A stretch of 64,000 nt of DNA from positions 2,299,026-2,363,025 of the forward strand of contig NZ_CP042243.1 in NCBI RefSeq assembly GCF_008152325.1, given 5' to 3'. This stretch comes from Crassaminicella thermophila. Its GTDB lineage: Bacteria; Bacillota; Clostridia; Peptostreptococcales; Thermotaleaceae. The notes under the pieces were generated by a model. That model saw only the letters and a program-made list of their open reading frames with translations. It was not told where the DNA came from and ran no database searches. This document shows, in pieces, positions 44,587 through 55,154 of this stretch. The translations under genes were made by a program, and so were the position numbers. How positions within the stretch are numbered: the stretch's first letter is position 1; each line of letters opens with the position of its first letter.

Positions 44587-46690
44587 TTACTTTAACAAAA
44601 CTTCATCAAAATATCTTTTAATACCATCAAACAAAGCCTTTGCACATTTTTGTCTATATTCTTGTGTAGCTACTTTTGCTTCTTCTGTAGGATTTGATAT
44701 AAACGCCATTTCTGCTAATATTGCTGGCATTTTTGTCTCTCTTATTACAACTAGCTTAGGTCTATGAACAATCCCTCTATCTACTGCATTCAATTCTTTT
44801 ACCATTTCATTTTTTACAATTCTTGCAAAAGTTTTATTATCTCGTGTTGGATCATCTCCATTATAAAGAACTTGTACACCACTCACTTTTTTATTCGGGT
44901 GCCAGTTGTAATGTATGCTTACAAATGCATCTGCATTTAATTCATTTGCCATAGAAGGTCTTTCATACAATCCAATATAAGTATCATCTTCTCTTGTCAT
45001 GAATGTATTAAATCCAGCTTCCTCTAACAGTTTATTTAATCTTATTGCTGTATCTAAAGCTAATTCCTTTTCTTGTAAATTTAACCTACTACTATGGGCT
45101 CCAGGGTCCTTCCCTCCATGACCTGCATCAATTACAACCATTTTTCCTTTATACTTAGAATTTTTAATTTTTTTATTTTCAAATTTTATTATAATTTCAT
45201 CTGTCACACTATATTTTGTCTTATCAACATAATCTGTTCCATCTTTTAATTTTATATTTATATAATAATAATCACTATCTTTGTCATCAATATCTATTTT
45301 CTCTATCATATTGTCATTCATATTTAGCTGAGCATTTGCTAATTCTATTTTATCCTTTGGAACTTTTAAAATAATTAAATTACTATTATCAACATAATCT
45401 ATATTATACTTTCCCTCTTTTTCTAAAGATATTTTCAGCGTTGAACTATTAATCGTTTCTTTTTTATAATTAAATCCTTGTAACGGTTTATCATTTACAT
45501 AAACAAGAATATCCATTCCTTCATGATCAACAAATACATTTTTAAAACTTTGTCCTTCTTCTAAATCTAGTACAACACGAACAATCTTATCATCCTTATC
45601 ATAATTTTGATCTGGCTTAAATTGAGCTGTTCTAATCCTTTTAATTCCGTTTTTTCCAACAGAAATCTTGTTATTATTAAATTTTAATTTTGAATTTAAT
45701 ACATCAACTACAACTCTATCCCCTAAATCCATAACATTATATACAGGAACTTCATCAGTCTGAATAACAACAGCCTCTGCATTATTTCTTTCCTCTAATT
45801 TTATATTTTTTACAGTATTTAAAAAATCCACTTTAATTTTATTGCTATCTTTGTCAAAAGAAATATCATATCCTCTTGGCATAGCTAAATCAATTACAAT
45901 TCTAGTTACATTTCTAGGGGTTGTTTCAAAATTAGAAGCTCTAATAGCCATAATACCATTATCATATACTTTTTTCCTTATACCTTTCCCATCTTTTATA
46001 AAAGATGAGTCATTAATTTTTAAATCAGCATTTGGTATATCTAAAATCAAACGGTCGTTTCCTCCAAATTTACTTCCTGGAAGATACATAGATGAAATAT
46101 TTACATTTCCTGTAGTCTCTATAATTACTTGAGGAATACTCTTATATTTACTACATTCAATAGCTGTTATAGATTGTTTTTGGTAAATCCACTATTGCTG
46201 TAGTAGTTTCTTGCTTCCAGTTTACATCCATTCCAAGCTGCTCTGCTATGAATCTTAAAGGCACCATTGTTCTATAATTTCCTTGATATCCTAATAATTT
46301 TGCAGGAACACCATTTGGAAGTTTGTACTCTTTACCATTTACAGTAGCTATATCACAATCAATCTTTAGCACAATCTTCTTTTTATCCGTAAGAATTGTA
46401 GCTTCTTTTTTCTGTTGGTTCCATTCTATATTAGCACCTAAATTTTCAACAACAAATCTTATAGGTACTAAAGTACGGCTTTTGCCATCGATTGTATAAA
46501 GAAGTGACGGCACATCTGTATATACGTCTTTTCCACCCATCAAAAGATTGACACTAGGTACTTCTTTAGTATCTCCATTTGTTCCATCTGTAATTTCTAC
46601 AGTGCTTCTTTCAAATTTTGCACCAAAGGCAGTAATACCCATTCCTATAATCATAATGCATACAAGTAAAATCGACAGTAACCGTTTCAT
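44587..46690 (-). pseudogene. Frameshifted second copy of the AMIN-domain amidase
   Basis: The same domain order as the gene at 42295-44388, but broken. 46157-46690 encodes the signal peptide and copper-amine-oxidase-N domain and stops soon after VDLPKTIYNSY; 44587-46089 encodes the AMIN region and Amidase_3 with all zinc motifs intact (VIDAGHGGKDPG, VSIHYN, AEMAFISN). Removing one A from the five-A run at 46177-46181 restores one frame of 700 codons without stops, matching the sister gene through the junction. The lesion may be a real single-base insertion, a phase-variable tract or a sequencing error; the intact catalytic end argues for a recent event. Confidence 0.85.
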
Positions 46691-46841
46691 TATTTGTCCC
46701 CCTAATTCCTTTTCTCATAGTTATGTAAATAAGTACTTTTTTCGACAGTTTCTTTCTTCTATCTTTATATCATTTTTATAAATCTTAAGCAATATAATAA
46801 ACACAATTGTAATTGATATTTAATACTATCCATTAAATACC

Positions 46842-46885
46842 ACAAAGTAATGTAGGCTCGTATATACGAGCCTACATTACTTTGT
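46842..46885 (-). terminator. 44-nt perfect palindrome overlapping the AIR-synthase-like stop codon
   Basis: Two perfect 22-nt arms with no loop, centred at 46863/46864, GC-rich in the middle. The CDS end at 46872 lies inside it, so the last codons are part of the right arm. Probably the gene's terminator, though no T run follows. Confidence 0.6.
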
Positions 46886-47855
46886 ATAATTCATCACTTT
46901 CTGGAGGAGTGATTTCTATTTTTTCTATACCATCTACTAAGTATTTTCCTTTTTCTGTTATTTCCCCTATTGCAGCTGCTTTTACACCTTTCTCTTTAAG
47001 ACTTTCTAGTAATATATTCTCCTTTTCTTTTGACACTGTCATAATCATACAGCCACTCGAAATGAGTTTAAATGGATCAATTTTAAAATATTTACAGATT
47101 TCTTCCGTTTCATGAGCAATATTTACTTTGTTCTTAAAAATAACTGCACCCACATTAGAAGCCTCACATAATTCCCATATTGCACCTAATAGCCCGCCTT
47201 CTGTTATATCATGCATACTGGTTACGCCAACTTGGCCAGCAACAACCCCTTCTGTTATGACACTCATATCTTCCATCATTTTTTTTGCATTATATACAAT
47301 ATCTTTTCCTAAATCTTTTATCAACTTTTCTTCAAAATCATGGGCAATTATAGAAGTGCCTTCTAATCCAACATTTTTTGTCATAATAATAATATCCCCT
47401 GGATTTGCTTTACTTTGAACTACTTTTTCTTTAAATTGTCTTCCTATGGCTGTGGAAGAAACAATAACTTTATTTACAGCAGAAGTAATCTCCGTATGTC
47501 CACCAATGATTTCTACATTTAACTTCTCAGCTTCCTCACCTGCCTGCCTCATAATTTGCTCAATTTCTTCTGCCGTCGTCCCTTCTGGGGCCATAATTGT
47601 TAGCATAAGTCCTAGAGGTTCTACACCATTCGATGCAATATCATTGCATGATATATGTACAGCAAGTCTTCCTACTTCATTTGCAGCTCCTGTAATTGGA
47701 TCAGTTGATAATACACATGCGTATTCACCAAAATCTAGCACTGCACAATCCTCACCAATTCCTGGTCTTACAATAACTTCCTCTCTATGATTTTTTATAT
47801 GCTCAAAAACAATATTTCTTAACAGCTCACTATCTAATTTTCCCACCTTCATCAT
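46872..47855 (-). CDS. AIR synthase-related (HypE/PurM-like) protein
   Basis: A 327-aa ATP-binding protein of the PurM/HypE fold: GIGEDCAVLD near the start, STDPITGAANEVGRLAVHISCNDIASNGVEPL, MHDITEGGLLGAIWE and a late SSGCMIM segment. This family includes HypE, ThiL, SelD and PurM; the variant here lacks the C-terminal Cys of HypE, and no hyp genes are near, so a hydrogenase role is unlikely. It is a common clostridial orphan with no known substrate. Confidence 0.82.
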   Translation of the reverse strand: MMKVGKLDSELLRNIVFEHIKNHREEVIVRPGIGEDCAVLDFGEYACVLSTDPITGAANEVGRLAVHISCNDIASNGVEPLGLMLTIMAPEGTTAEEIEQIMRQAGEEAEKLNVEIIGGHTEITSAVNKVIVSSTAIGRQFKEKVVQSKANPGDIIIMTKNVGLEGTSIIAHDFEEKLIKDLGKDIVYNAKKMMEDMSVITEGVVAGQVGVTSMHDITEGGLLGAIWELCEASNVGAVIFKNKVNIAHETEEICKYFKIDPFKLISSGCMIMTVSKEKENILLESLKEKGVKAAAIGEITEKGKYLVDGIEKIEITPPESDELYKVM

Positions 47856-47930
47856 AAATCCCCCTCATTTCACAACTCTTTCTTTTCTATATTAATTATA
47901 CATTAATTCTTTCTAAATAGATAAGCAACA

Positions 47931-48524
47931 TCAACCTCTACAAGAACAAAATATTTTTTTCCATTCCTCTACATTTAACATTCTATGATCTGAAACAATA
48001 TACTTAATTTCTATATCCTCTGGTGCAATAGTATGATTTATAAGCACTTCTGCATCATAGCCATCTATTTTATCCATTCTTACCTTTAAATTTTCTTCAA
48101 AGCTTAATGATGTTTCCCAATATTTTTTCAGCAGCATCTTTCCCTCTTTTTTTAGATAATCTTTGCATTCGTAAAATTCTTCAACATTTTGCAGCATGTA
48201 TGGTTCATATATTTGATTTGCATAATTTTCATTTGCTACCCAACACCTCTTTGGATCTATTTTAATAGAAAGAACTGCACTATGAGAGTGAAACTTATGA
48301 TTTTTAGGGTAGTTTATACTTGCAAAAATTGATTTACTTCTTATTACCCAGCTTGGTATCCAATCAGGTTTTTGTGCATCTATCAATTGATGAAATCCAT
48401 CATATTTTGTTTTATAAGTCACTTTATCATCAAAAGCAATTCCATATTTTAATGCTTTCTTTAAATCTGGTAAGCTAATAATATGATAAATAACACCTGT
48501 TTTTTCATAATCTTGAAAAATCAT
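47931..48524 (-). CDS. Hypothetical protein, possible ADP-ribosyltransferase-like fold
   Basis: A 197-aa soluble protein. The opening VIYHIISLPDLKKALKYGI and later PSWVIRSKSIFASINYP recall the first strand-helix and aromatic strand of the DarT/Tpt1-type ADP-ribosyltransferase group, but I cannot identify a full catalytic set. It ends in a CSCRG. Alternatively an unrelated family of unknown function. The terminal Cys pair could bind metal. No antitoxin-like gene is adjacent. Confidence 0.45.
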   Translation of the reverse strand: MIFQDYEKTGVIYHIISLPDLKKALKYGIAFDDKVTYKTKYDGFHQLIDAQKPDWIPSWVIRSKSIFASINYPKNHKFHSHSAVLSIKIDPKRCWVANENYANQIYEPYMLQNVEEFYECKDYLKKEGKMLLKKYWETSLSFEENLKVRMDKIDGYDAEVLINHTIAPEDIEIKYIVSDHRMLNVEEWKKIFCSCRG

Positions 48525-48663
48525 GCTATATACCTCCTATATAGTTTCTAGAAGACAATTTTATGGTATGAATTTTTTCTATATTCTATACTTATATACA
48601 TTATTTTCAATACATGAATTTTATCTTATCTTCAGATACTATGAACAGGAGGCGATGAATCGG

Positions 48664-48825
48664 ATGATAAACATTAACTGTTGTCTACCCTGCTTCTATG
48701 AAAATGATGGAAAATGCACACTTACCCATATCACATCTTTGTCTTCAACTCCTCATCCACAATGTGTATATTTTGTACCTAAAGAACAAAATATAAAAGC
48801 AAAAAAAAATATAACCGAGCACTAA
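48664..48825 (+). CDS. Small Cys-rich protein
   Basis: A 53-aa protein with CCLPCFYENDGKCTL near the start and a second CVYF, four or five Cys in a metal-binding spacing. Similar clostridial micro-proteins exist and are often mis-named as dehydratases; no function is known. The ATG at 48664 is 11 nt after AGGAGG and is preferred over the ATG at 48655, which is too close. Confidence 0.65.
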   Translation: MININCCLPCFYENDGKCTLTHITSLSSTPHPQCVYFVPKEQNIKAKKNITEH

Positions 48826-48834
48826 GCTCGGTTA
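48812..48834. terminator. Bidirectional terminator between convergent genes
   Basis: TAACCGAGC pairs with GCTCGGTTA. It overlaps the stop codon of the Cys-rich gene and abuts that of the permease gene. Confidence 0.8.
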
Positions 48835-50217
48835 CTAAATAATAAACATTGCTACAATAGTTGTAATAATCAGTCCTGTAACAACAGGAACAAAATTTCT
48901 TCTTGCTAGATCCATAGGCAATACTCTACAAATTGCTGCAGCAGGAATTAATCCCCAAGGAACAATAGTTCCACCACCTATCCAAATAGCACCAATTTGC
49001 CCTAATGCTGCAAGTTTTGGAATACTTGCACCAATTGCAGTTCCAAAAACTTTTGCTAACGACCCAGCTAAAGACATACCTGAAAATCCTGATCCATCTA
49101 ATCCTGTTATTGCTCCTACTACCATCTCCATTGTAGCGACTACTGGTCGGTTCATTGGTGCAATAGAGGCTATTGCACTGCCCATATCTGATAAAATTCC
49201 TTGAGAACCAAGAGGTAGTGCTGCTTCTCCTAAAACAGATTGTATTGGAGAAACTTCTCCCATATAGAAAAAAGCTGCAATAGGTATGATTGGACCAAAA
49301 ATTTCCATACCAAACATAAATCCACCACGAACATATTCTGTTATTTTATCAAGGGCATTTACTTTATATTCTATAATACAAATAATCATAAGAATAAGTA
49401 TGGCTGTTCCTCCAATGAGTGCTGTAGCATCTCCTCCTCTTAACTTAAATACAAACATAGCAATAATGTCTAATACAAATGCTATAGGAACTAAAAATGC
49501 AGCTAATTTTGCAACTGGTTTAATTCTTGTATCCTCCACTATATTAAATTTATCTATATTAGGCTTTTTTATTTTACCATTTTTCATATCTCTTTTTAAT
49601 AAAACAAAGGCCGTTATAATAGTAACAATCCCCATAACCCAAAACAATATACTTCCTTTACTCATAACAGCTTCCACTGGTATACCTGCAGCAGTTGCTG
49701 TAATTGTTGGTGCTCCTTGAATAACATAATCAGTAGATAATGCCAAACCATGTCCAAATAAATTTATAGACATAGCAACACCAATAGCTGGCAATCCAAC
49801 ACGCAAAGCAACTGGAAGTAGTACTGCCCCTACTAATGCTGTAGCAGGTGATGGCCAGAAGAACCAAGATACCACAAGCATAATAATGCCTATAAACCAA
49901 AAAGCAATATCAGGTGTTTTGATAAACTTTCTAAATGGTTCTACCATTAATCGATTTGCACCGATTTCTTCCAAAAGCTTAGACATTGCCACAATACATG
50001 AAATAACAATAATAATCCCCAATAATTCCATACCTGCAACAATAAGTGAATCAAATACAGCTTTTGTTGCTCCAAGCATGGTTTTTTTCACCACTAACCC
50101 CATTAAAAATACCCCTAAAATACATGGGATAATGGTATCCTTCCTCATAACCATAACAACTAATACAACGATTACCATTAAAACATATACCCAATGCAAT
50201 AGTGTTAATTCAACCAT
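48835..50217 (-). CDS. Putative permease of the ion-transporter superfamily
   Basis: A 460-aa protein with about 11-12 membrane helices, with characteristic re-entrant SPATALVGAVLLPVALRVG and a matching FGTAIGASIPKLAALGQ in the second half, resembling GntP/DcuC/CitMHS-type carriers with two inverted repeats. The substrate is unknown. It starts after GGAGGTTTTTGA and lies downstream of the second oppA after a terminator; a related role in uptake of peptides or organic acids is possible. Confidence 0.75.
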   Translation of the reverse strand: MVELTLLHWVYVLMVIVVLVVMVMRKDTIIPCILGVFLMGLVVKKTMLGATKAVFDSLIVAGMELLGIIIVISCIVAMSKLLEEIGANRLMVEPFRKFIKTPDIAFWFIGIIMLVVSWFFWPSPATALVGAVLLPVALRVGLPAIGVAMSINLFGHGLALSTDYVIQGAPTITATAAGIPVEAVMSKGSILFWVMGIVTIITAFVLLKRDMKNGKIKKPNIDKFNIVEDTRIKPVAKLAAFLVPIAFVLDIIAMFVFKLRGGDATALIGGTAILILMIICIIEYKVNALDKITEYVRGGFMFGMEIFGPIIPIAAFFYMGEVSPIQSVLGEAALPLGSQGILSDMGSAIASIAPMNRPVVATMEMVVGAITGLDGSGFSGMSLAGSLAKVFGTAIGASIPKLAALGQIGAIWIGGGTIVPWGLIPAAAICRVLPMDLARRNFVPVVTGLIITTIVAMFII

Positions 50218-50283
50218 TCAAAAACCTCCTTTTTAAATGACTTACATTCATAATATTCATCAAAGGAGATTTGGGTTACTAAA

Positions 50284-50311
50284 AAAAGATGGTGATTTCT
50301 CACCATCTTTT
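50284..50311. terminator. Terminator after the second oppA
   Basis: AAAAGATGGTGA pairs with TCACCATCTTTT with a TTTC loop. Confidence 0.88.
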
Positions 50312-50314
50312 TGA

Positions 50315-51931
50315 CTATTCTATTGATGCATTTCCAAAGAACCAATGTCCCATTTTTGTTTTTTCCCAATTTTTCACACGTTCACTTACCATTTGAGGTC
50401 TTGTGTAGTAATAAATTGGCATAACAATCATTTCATTCATTAATAAATCTTGTGCTTTATAAAGTAAGTCAAATCTCTCTTTTCCTGTTAATAATTTTGA
50501 ATCTTCGATTAATTTATCATATTCAGGACTGTTCCATTGTGCGTCATTGTTTCCAGAGTATGATAACCATAAATCAAGCATTGTCATAGGGTCAGCATAA
50601 TCTCCTAGCCAACCTGCTCTAGCAATAGTAAAGTTTCCATTATGTCTTGTATCTTGGAATACTGCCCACTCTTGGTTTGTAAGCTTTACTTTAATACCAA
50701 GATTTTGCTTCCACATTTCTTGAATTGCCTCTGCAACTGCTTTATGACTTTCAAGTGTGTTATAAACTATTTCAATTTCTGGGAATCCCTTTCCATCAGG
50801 ATATCCAGCTTCTGCTAATAGTTTTTTTGCTTCTTCTACCTTTGCACCATTTGGATCAATACCATAATCTCCAGCAACTTCATGGAACTCTTTTCCATCT
50901 GCATCTAGTAATCCTGGTGGTGTAAATCCTGTAGCAGGAATTTGTCCGCCTTTTGTTACTTTCTCAACAATTGCTTTTCTATCGATTGCAAGTGTTAAAG
51001 CTTTTCTAACTCTTACATCATTTGTAGGTGATTTTGTAACATTAAATATATAGTAGTATGTTCCTATTTCTGGCCATATCATAAATGTAGGATCTTCAGC
51101 TTGTAATCTTGGTATTTCTTGTACTGGAATTTTATCGATTACATCAATTTCTCCTGATTCATAAGCAGTCAAAGCTGTTGATTCTTCAACAATCATAAGT
51201 GCTTCAATTCTATCAATATTTACTTTATCTGCCTTCCAATAGTTTTCATTTTTCTCAAGAACAATTCTATCTCCCATAGCATACTCTACTAATTTAAATG
51301 GTCCATTTGAAACAGCTGTTTCAGGGTTTCTAGCCCATCCTTCTGGGTCTTTTTCTACCATATCTTTTCTTACTGGCATATAAGTATAGAATGCAGTTAA
51401 GTTAAGAAAATATGGTGTTGGTGCTTTTAATGTAACCTCTAACGTCTTATCATCCTTAGCTACAATAGCTACATCATCTAATGATCCTTTTCCTTCATAA
51501 GCTTCCTGTGCACCTTTAATATAGAATAATTGGAATGCATACTCAGATGGCTCTGGAACTAGATTTGGATCTAGAGCTCTCTTCCAAGCATACACAAAAT
51601 CTTGAGCTTTTACTGGTTTTCCATCTGACCACTTTGCATCTCTTAAATGGAAAGTATAAGTTAATCCATCTTTAGATACTTCATAGCTTTCTGCCATAGC
51701 AGGCTCAAGTTTTCCATCTTTTTCTCTCATTAATCCTTCAAAGGTATTATTAATTACATGACCACCATCAGAAGCACTATTTAATTGAGGATCTATTGTC
51801 TTTGGTTCTGCTCCTAGATTCCATCTTAATACTTTCTTTTCTGGCTCTGCTGGAGCTTTTTGTCCACATCCTGCTAAAGCCGTAACAAACAACATAATTA
51901 CTAATATAAAGGCTAAACTTTTCTTAAGCAA
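50315..51931 (-). CDS. oppA: Peptide ABC transporter substrate-binding lipoprotein (operon 2)
   Basis: A 538-aa family-5 binding protein: lipobox LAGC, then LRWNLGAEPKTIDPQLNSASDG typical of Gram-positive OppA, and the DGLTYTFHLRDAKWSDGKPV core. The start is TTG at 51931, chosen because GGGAGGG is 6-7 nt upstream. It follows oppF on the same strand after a 240-nt gap that contains a terminator, suggesting separate dosage of the binding protein. Confidence 0.92.
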   Translation of the reverse strand: MLKKSLAFILVIMLFVTALAGCGQKAPAEPEKKVLRWNLGAEPKTIDPQLNSASDGGHVINNTFEGLMREKDGKLEPAMAESYEVSKDGLTYTFHLRDAKWSDGKPVKAQDFVYAWKRALDPNLVPEPSEYAFQLFYIKGAQEAYEGKGSLDDVAIVAKDDKTLEVTLKAPTPYFLNLTAFYTYMPVRKDMVEKDPEGWARNPETAVSNGPFKLVEYAMGDRIVLEKNENYWKADKVNIDRIEALMIVEESTALTAYESGEIDVIDKIPVQEIPRLQAEDPTFMIWPEIGTYYYIFNVTKSPTNDVRVRKALTLAIDRKAIVEKVTKGGQIPATGFTPPGLLDADGKEFHEVAGDYGIDPNGAKVEEAKKLLAEAGYPDGKGFPEIEIVYNTLESHKAVAEAIQEMWKQNLGIKVKLTNQEWAVFQDTRHNGNFTIARAGWLGDYADPMTMLDLWLSYSGNNDAQWNSPEYDKLIEDSKLLTGKERFDLLYKAQDLLMNEMIVMPIYYYTRPQMVSERVKNWEKTKMGHWFFGNASIE

Positions 51932-52133
51932 TGTACTCCCTCCCATTTTAAAATTTTTATTTTTGTAAATTTCTTACAAAATATTTAATGTTAATTAACC
52001 ACCTCCCTTAAAATGACCATAATTGATATTTTAAAAAATATTCAAAATTCTATTACAGCTTCTTAATAAGATTAAATAGTCTGAAACTTTTTGTTAAAAA
52101 AATATAAATACTATGAAGCTGTGTAATTTATTA

Positions 52134-52170
52134 TATATGTGATATATCATAAGAAGATATATCACATATA
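52134..52170 (-). terminator. Terminator between oppF and oppA of operon 2
   Basis: A 15-bp perfect stem (52134-52148 with 52156-52170), directly after the oppF stop. Confidence 0.8.
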
Positions 52171-52173
52171 CTT

Positions 52174-53178
52174 TTATAACAAGTGGCAAGCAGCCATATG
52201 TCCTCCACCAATATCCTTCATTTGAGGTTCTATTTCTGAACATTTTTTCATAGCATGCGGACATCTTGTACAGAATCTACAACCAGAAGGTGGATTAAGT
52301 GGACTTGGAACATCTCCTTCTAGTAAAATTCTATTCTTTGTTTTTGATATGTCTGGATCTGGAATCGGAATAGCTGATAAAAGTGCCTGTGTATAAGGAT
52401 GTGCAGGCTTTTCATAAAGCTCTTCACTATCAGCAATTTCTACTAGTTTTCCAAGATACATAACTCCTACTCTATCAGATATATATCTAACCATTGAAAG
52501 ATCATGCGCAATGAATAAATAAGTTAGACCTAATTCTTGTTGTAAATCACCTAACATATTAACTACCTGTGCTTGTATAGAAACGTCTAATGCTGATATA
52601 GGTTCATCACATATTATAAATTCAGGTCTTACTGCTAAAGCTCTTGCAATCCCTATACGCTGTCTTTGACCTCCACTAAATTCGTGTGGATATCTTATAG
52701 CATGATCAGGATTAAGTCCAACTTTAGATAACAAATCATGAATAATCTCTGTTCTTTCTTTTCCCGATGCTAATTTATGAATATCTAAAGCTTCCCCTAT
52801 AATATCTCCTACAGTCATACGCGTATTTAAAGATGCATATGGATCTTGAAAAATCATCTGCATTTTTTTTCTGAAAGGAAGCATTTCCTTTTCACTCATC
52901 ATACCAATCTCTGCACCATCAAATATAATTTCCCCATCAGTAGGTTCATATAAACGAATAAGTGTTCTTCCAGTCGTTGATTTTCCACATCCTGATTCTC
53001 CAACAAGACCTAATGTTTCGCCTCGTTTAATATAAAAGCTTACATCATCTACTGCCTTTACATATTGGATATCCTTACCAAAAAATCCTTTTCTAATTGG
53101 AAAATATTTCTTTAGGTTTTTTACTTCTAGTAAAATATCATCCTCTTTTTTTAATAAATTTGCATTATTTTTATTCAT
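52174..53178 (-). CDS. oppF: Oligopeptide ABC transporter ATPase OppF-type (operon 2)
   Basis: A 334-aa ATPase with Walker [10 protein letters not shown], signature FSGGQRQR, Walker [13 protein letters not shown] and the C-terminal Cys group ([14 protein letters not shown]). Its start codon overlaps the oppD stop, so they are coupled. Confidence 0.93.
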   Translation of the reverse strand: MNKNNANLLKKEDDILLEVKNLKKYFPIRKGFFGKDIQYVKAVDDVSFYIKRGETLGLVGESGCGKSTTGRTLIRLYEPTDGEIIFDGAEIGMMSEKEMLPFRKKMQMIFQDPYASLNTRMTVGDIIGEALDIHKLASGKERTEIIHDLLSKVGLNPDHAIRYPHEFSGGQRQRIGIARALAVRPEFIICDEPISALDVSIQAQVVNMLGDLQQELGLTYLFIAHDLSMVRYISDRVGVMYLGKLVEIADSEELYEKPAHPYTQALLSAIPIPDPDISKTKNRILLEGDVPSPLNPPSGCRFCTRCPHAMKKCSEIEPQMKDIGGGHMAACHLL

Positions 53179-54200
53179 TATACCCTCCCCCTTTTCACAC
53201 CAGTATCTACATCAACTTGAGGAGCGTCTTTATGCAATAACCAACACATAGAGCGATGATTTTCTTCTGTCTCAAAATATGGAGGCAGCATTTCTTGACA
53301 TACTTTCATTGCATAAGGACATCTTGCAGCAAATGGACATCCCTTCGGAGGTTTAAGTAAATCTGGAGGAGTTCCTTCTATTGGAACTAATCGTTGATTT
53401 TCTCCTAAATCAAGTCTTGGAATTGACTTTAATAATCCCATTGTATAAGGATGCTTTGGATTATAAAAAATTTGCTCAGTCGTTCCTTCCTCCATAATCA
53501 ATCCACCATACATAACAATAATTCTACTACATACATCTGCTACAACACCTAAATCATGTGTAATAAGAATAATAGATGTATTAATTTTTTCCTTTAAATC
53601 CTTCATAAGCTCAAGAATTTGCGCCTGTATAGTAACATCTAATGCAGTTGTAGGCTCATCTGCAATTAATAGATTCGGTTCACAAGATAAAGCCATGGCA
53701 ATCATTGCTCTTTGTCTCATTCCTCCACTAAATTCATGTGGATAGTTATCTACACGTTTTTGAGGAGATGGAATCCCCACCAATTTAAGCATCTCAATTG
53801 CCTTTTTTCTTGCTTCTTTTTTATTTAAACCTTGGTGTTTTCTTATAGCTTCCATAATCTGATCTCCAACTGTATATACAGGGTTTAAAGATGTCATAGG
53901 ATCTTGGAAGATCATAGCCATTTCATTTCCTCGAATACTTTGCATTTCTTTTTCTGATAAATTTACAATATCTTTTCCTTTAAAGGTAATTTCTCCATCT
54001 ACAATTTTTCCGGGATACTGAAGTAATCTCATAATAGACATAGATGTAACACTTTTTCCACTTCCTGATTCTCCAACAAGACCAACTGCTTCTCCTTTAT
54101 CTAAATGAAAACTTACACCTCTTATTGCCTTAACTTCACCCACATGGGTAAAAAACGAAGTTCTAAGATTTTTTACTTCTAATACTCTATCGTTTTTCAT
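53178..54200 (-). CDS. oppD: Oligopeptide ABC transporter ATPase OppD-type (operon 2)
   Basis: A 340-aa ATPase with Walker [10 protein letters not shown], signature FSGGMRQR, Walker [13 protein letters not shown], and the Cys motif [14 protein letters not shown] near the end. Third gene of the oppBCDF set. Confidence 0.93.
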   Translation of the reverse strand: MKNDRVLEVKNLRTSFFTHVGEVKAIRGVSFHLDKGEAVGLVGESGSGKSVTSMSIMRLLQYPGKIVDGEITFKGKDIVNLSEKEMQSIRGNEMAMIFQDPMTSLNPVYTVGDQIMEAIRKHQGLNKKEARKKAIEMLKLVGIPSPQKRVDNYPHEFSGGMRQRAMIAMALSCEPNLLIADEPTTALDVTIQAQILELMKDLKEKINTSIILITHDLGVVADVCSRIIVMYGGLIMEEGTTEQIFYNPKHPYTMGLLKSIPRLDLGENQRLVPIEGTPPDLLKPPKGCPFAARCPYAMKVCQEMLPPYFETEENHRSMCWLLHKDAPQVDVDTGVKRGRV

Positions 54201-54215
54201 ATTGTCACCCCTTTT

Positions 54216-55139
54216 CTACTTACGCAAGCGTGGGTCAAGAGCATCTCTTAAACCGTCACCTAAGAAGTTAAATGCAAGCATTGTAATACATATTGCTGCT
54301 GCTGGGAAAAATAACTGATATGGATATGACCTAAGTCCTCCTAATGCATCACTAGCTAATGATCCCCATGAAGCCATAGGTGCTGAAACTCCTAGTCCTA
54401 TAAAGCTTAAAAAAGATTCAGTAAATATAGCACTTGGAATTTGCATAGTCATTGTAACAATAATTGGTCCCATAGCATTTGGAATCAAATGTCTAAATAA
54501 TATCCTCCATGTACCAGCTCCCAAGGTTTTAGCTGCTAGAACATATTCTTGTTCTTTTAAACTTAAAATTTGTCCACGCACAATCCGCGCCATTCTTACC
54601 CAATATATAGTTCCTAAAGTAATGATTATACTCTTAAGACCTGAACCAATTACAACCATCAGAATAATTGCATATAAAACCAATGGAATAGTAGAAATAA
54701 TATCTACAATACGCATCATAATATTATCAACTTTTCCACCTATATATCCTGAAATTCCTCCATAAATGATCCCAATAAAAAAGTTAACCAAAGTTGCTAC
54801 TACTGCAACAATAAGAGAAATACGTGCACCGTACAATACCCTTACATATAAATCTCTACCATGTGCATCCGTACCAAATATATGATCAGCACTAGGTGCT
54901 TCATTCCCTCTTAAAAGATTTTGCTCTGAATAACTATATGATGAAAGCCATGGTCCAACAATTGCTAATGCGAAAATAAAGGCAATCATTACAAGTCCTA
55001 ACATAGCTAATTTGTTTTTCTTAAGTCGTCTCCAAGCATCTTGCCAATAAGTCATACTAGGACGAGCAATTTTTTCTTTTTCTCGATCTTTTGTGCTTAT
55101 CGGCTGCCACATTTCCTGTGGAATATTTTTAATGTCCAT
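54216..55139 (-). CDS. oppC: Oligopeptide ABC permease OppC-type (operon 2)
   Basis: A 307-aa permease with six helices: FGTDAHGRDLYVRVLYGAR core start and EAA loop LAAKTLGAGTWRILFRHLIPN. Gap of 15 nt to both neighbours. Confidence 0.93.
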   Translation of the reverse strand: MDIKNIPQEMWQPISTKDREKEKIARPSMTYWQDAWRRLKKNKLAMLGLVMIAFIFALAIVGPWLSSYSYSEQNLLRGNEAPSADHIFGTDAHGRDLYVRVLYGARISLIVAVVATLVNFFIGIIYGGISGYIGGKVDNIMMRIVDIISTIPLVLYAIILMVVIGSGLKSIIITLGTIYWVRMARIVRGQILSLKEQEYVLAAKTLGAGTWRILFRHLIPNAMGPIIVTMTMQIPSAIFTESFLSFIGLGVSAPMASWGSLASDALGGLRSYPYQLFFPAAAICITMLAFNFLGDGLRDALDPRLRK

Positions 55140-55154
55140 CCTTTCATCCCCTTC

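Noticed and set aside
42295-46690. Tandem amidases as phage lysins or a mobile cassette
   Set aside because: Both have host-type signal peptides and AMIN domains, with no phage genes nearby; a simple tandem duplication explains them.
46872-47855. Naming the AIR-synthase-like gene hypE
   Set aside because: The C-terminal Cys of HypE is absent and no hydrogenase maturation genes are nearby.
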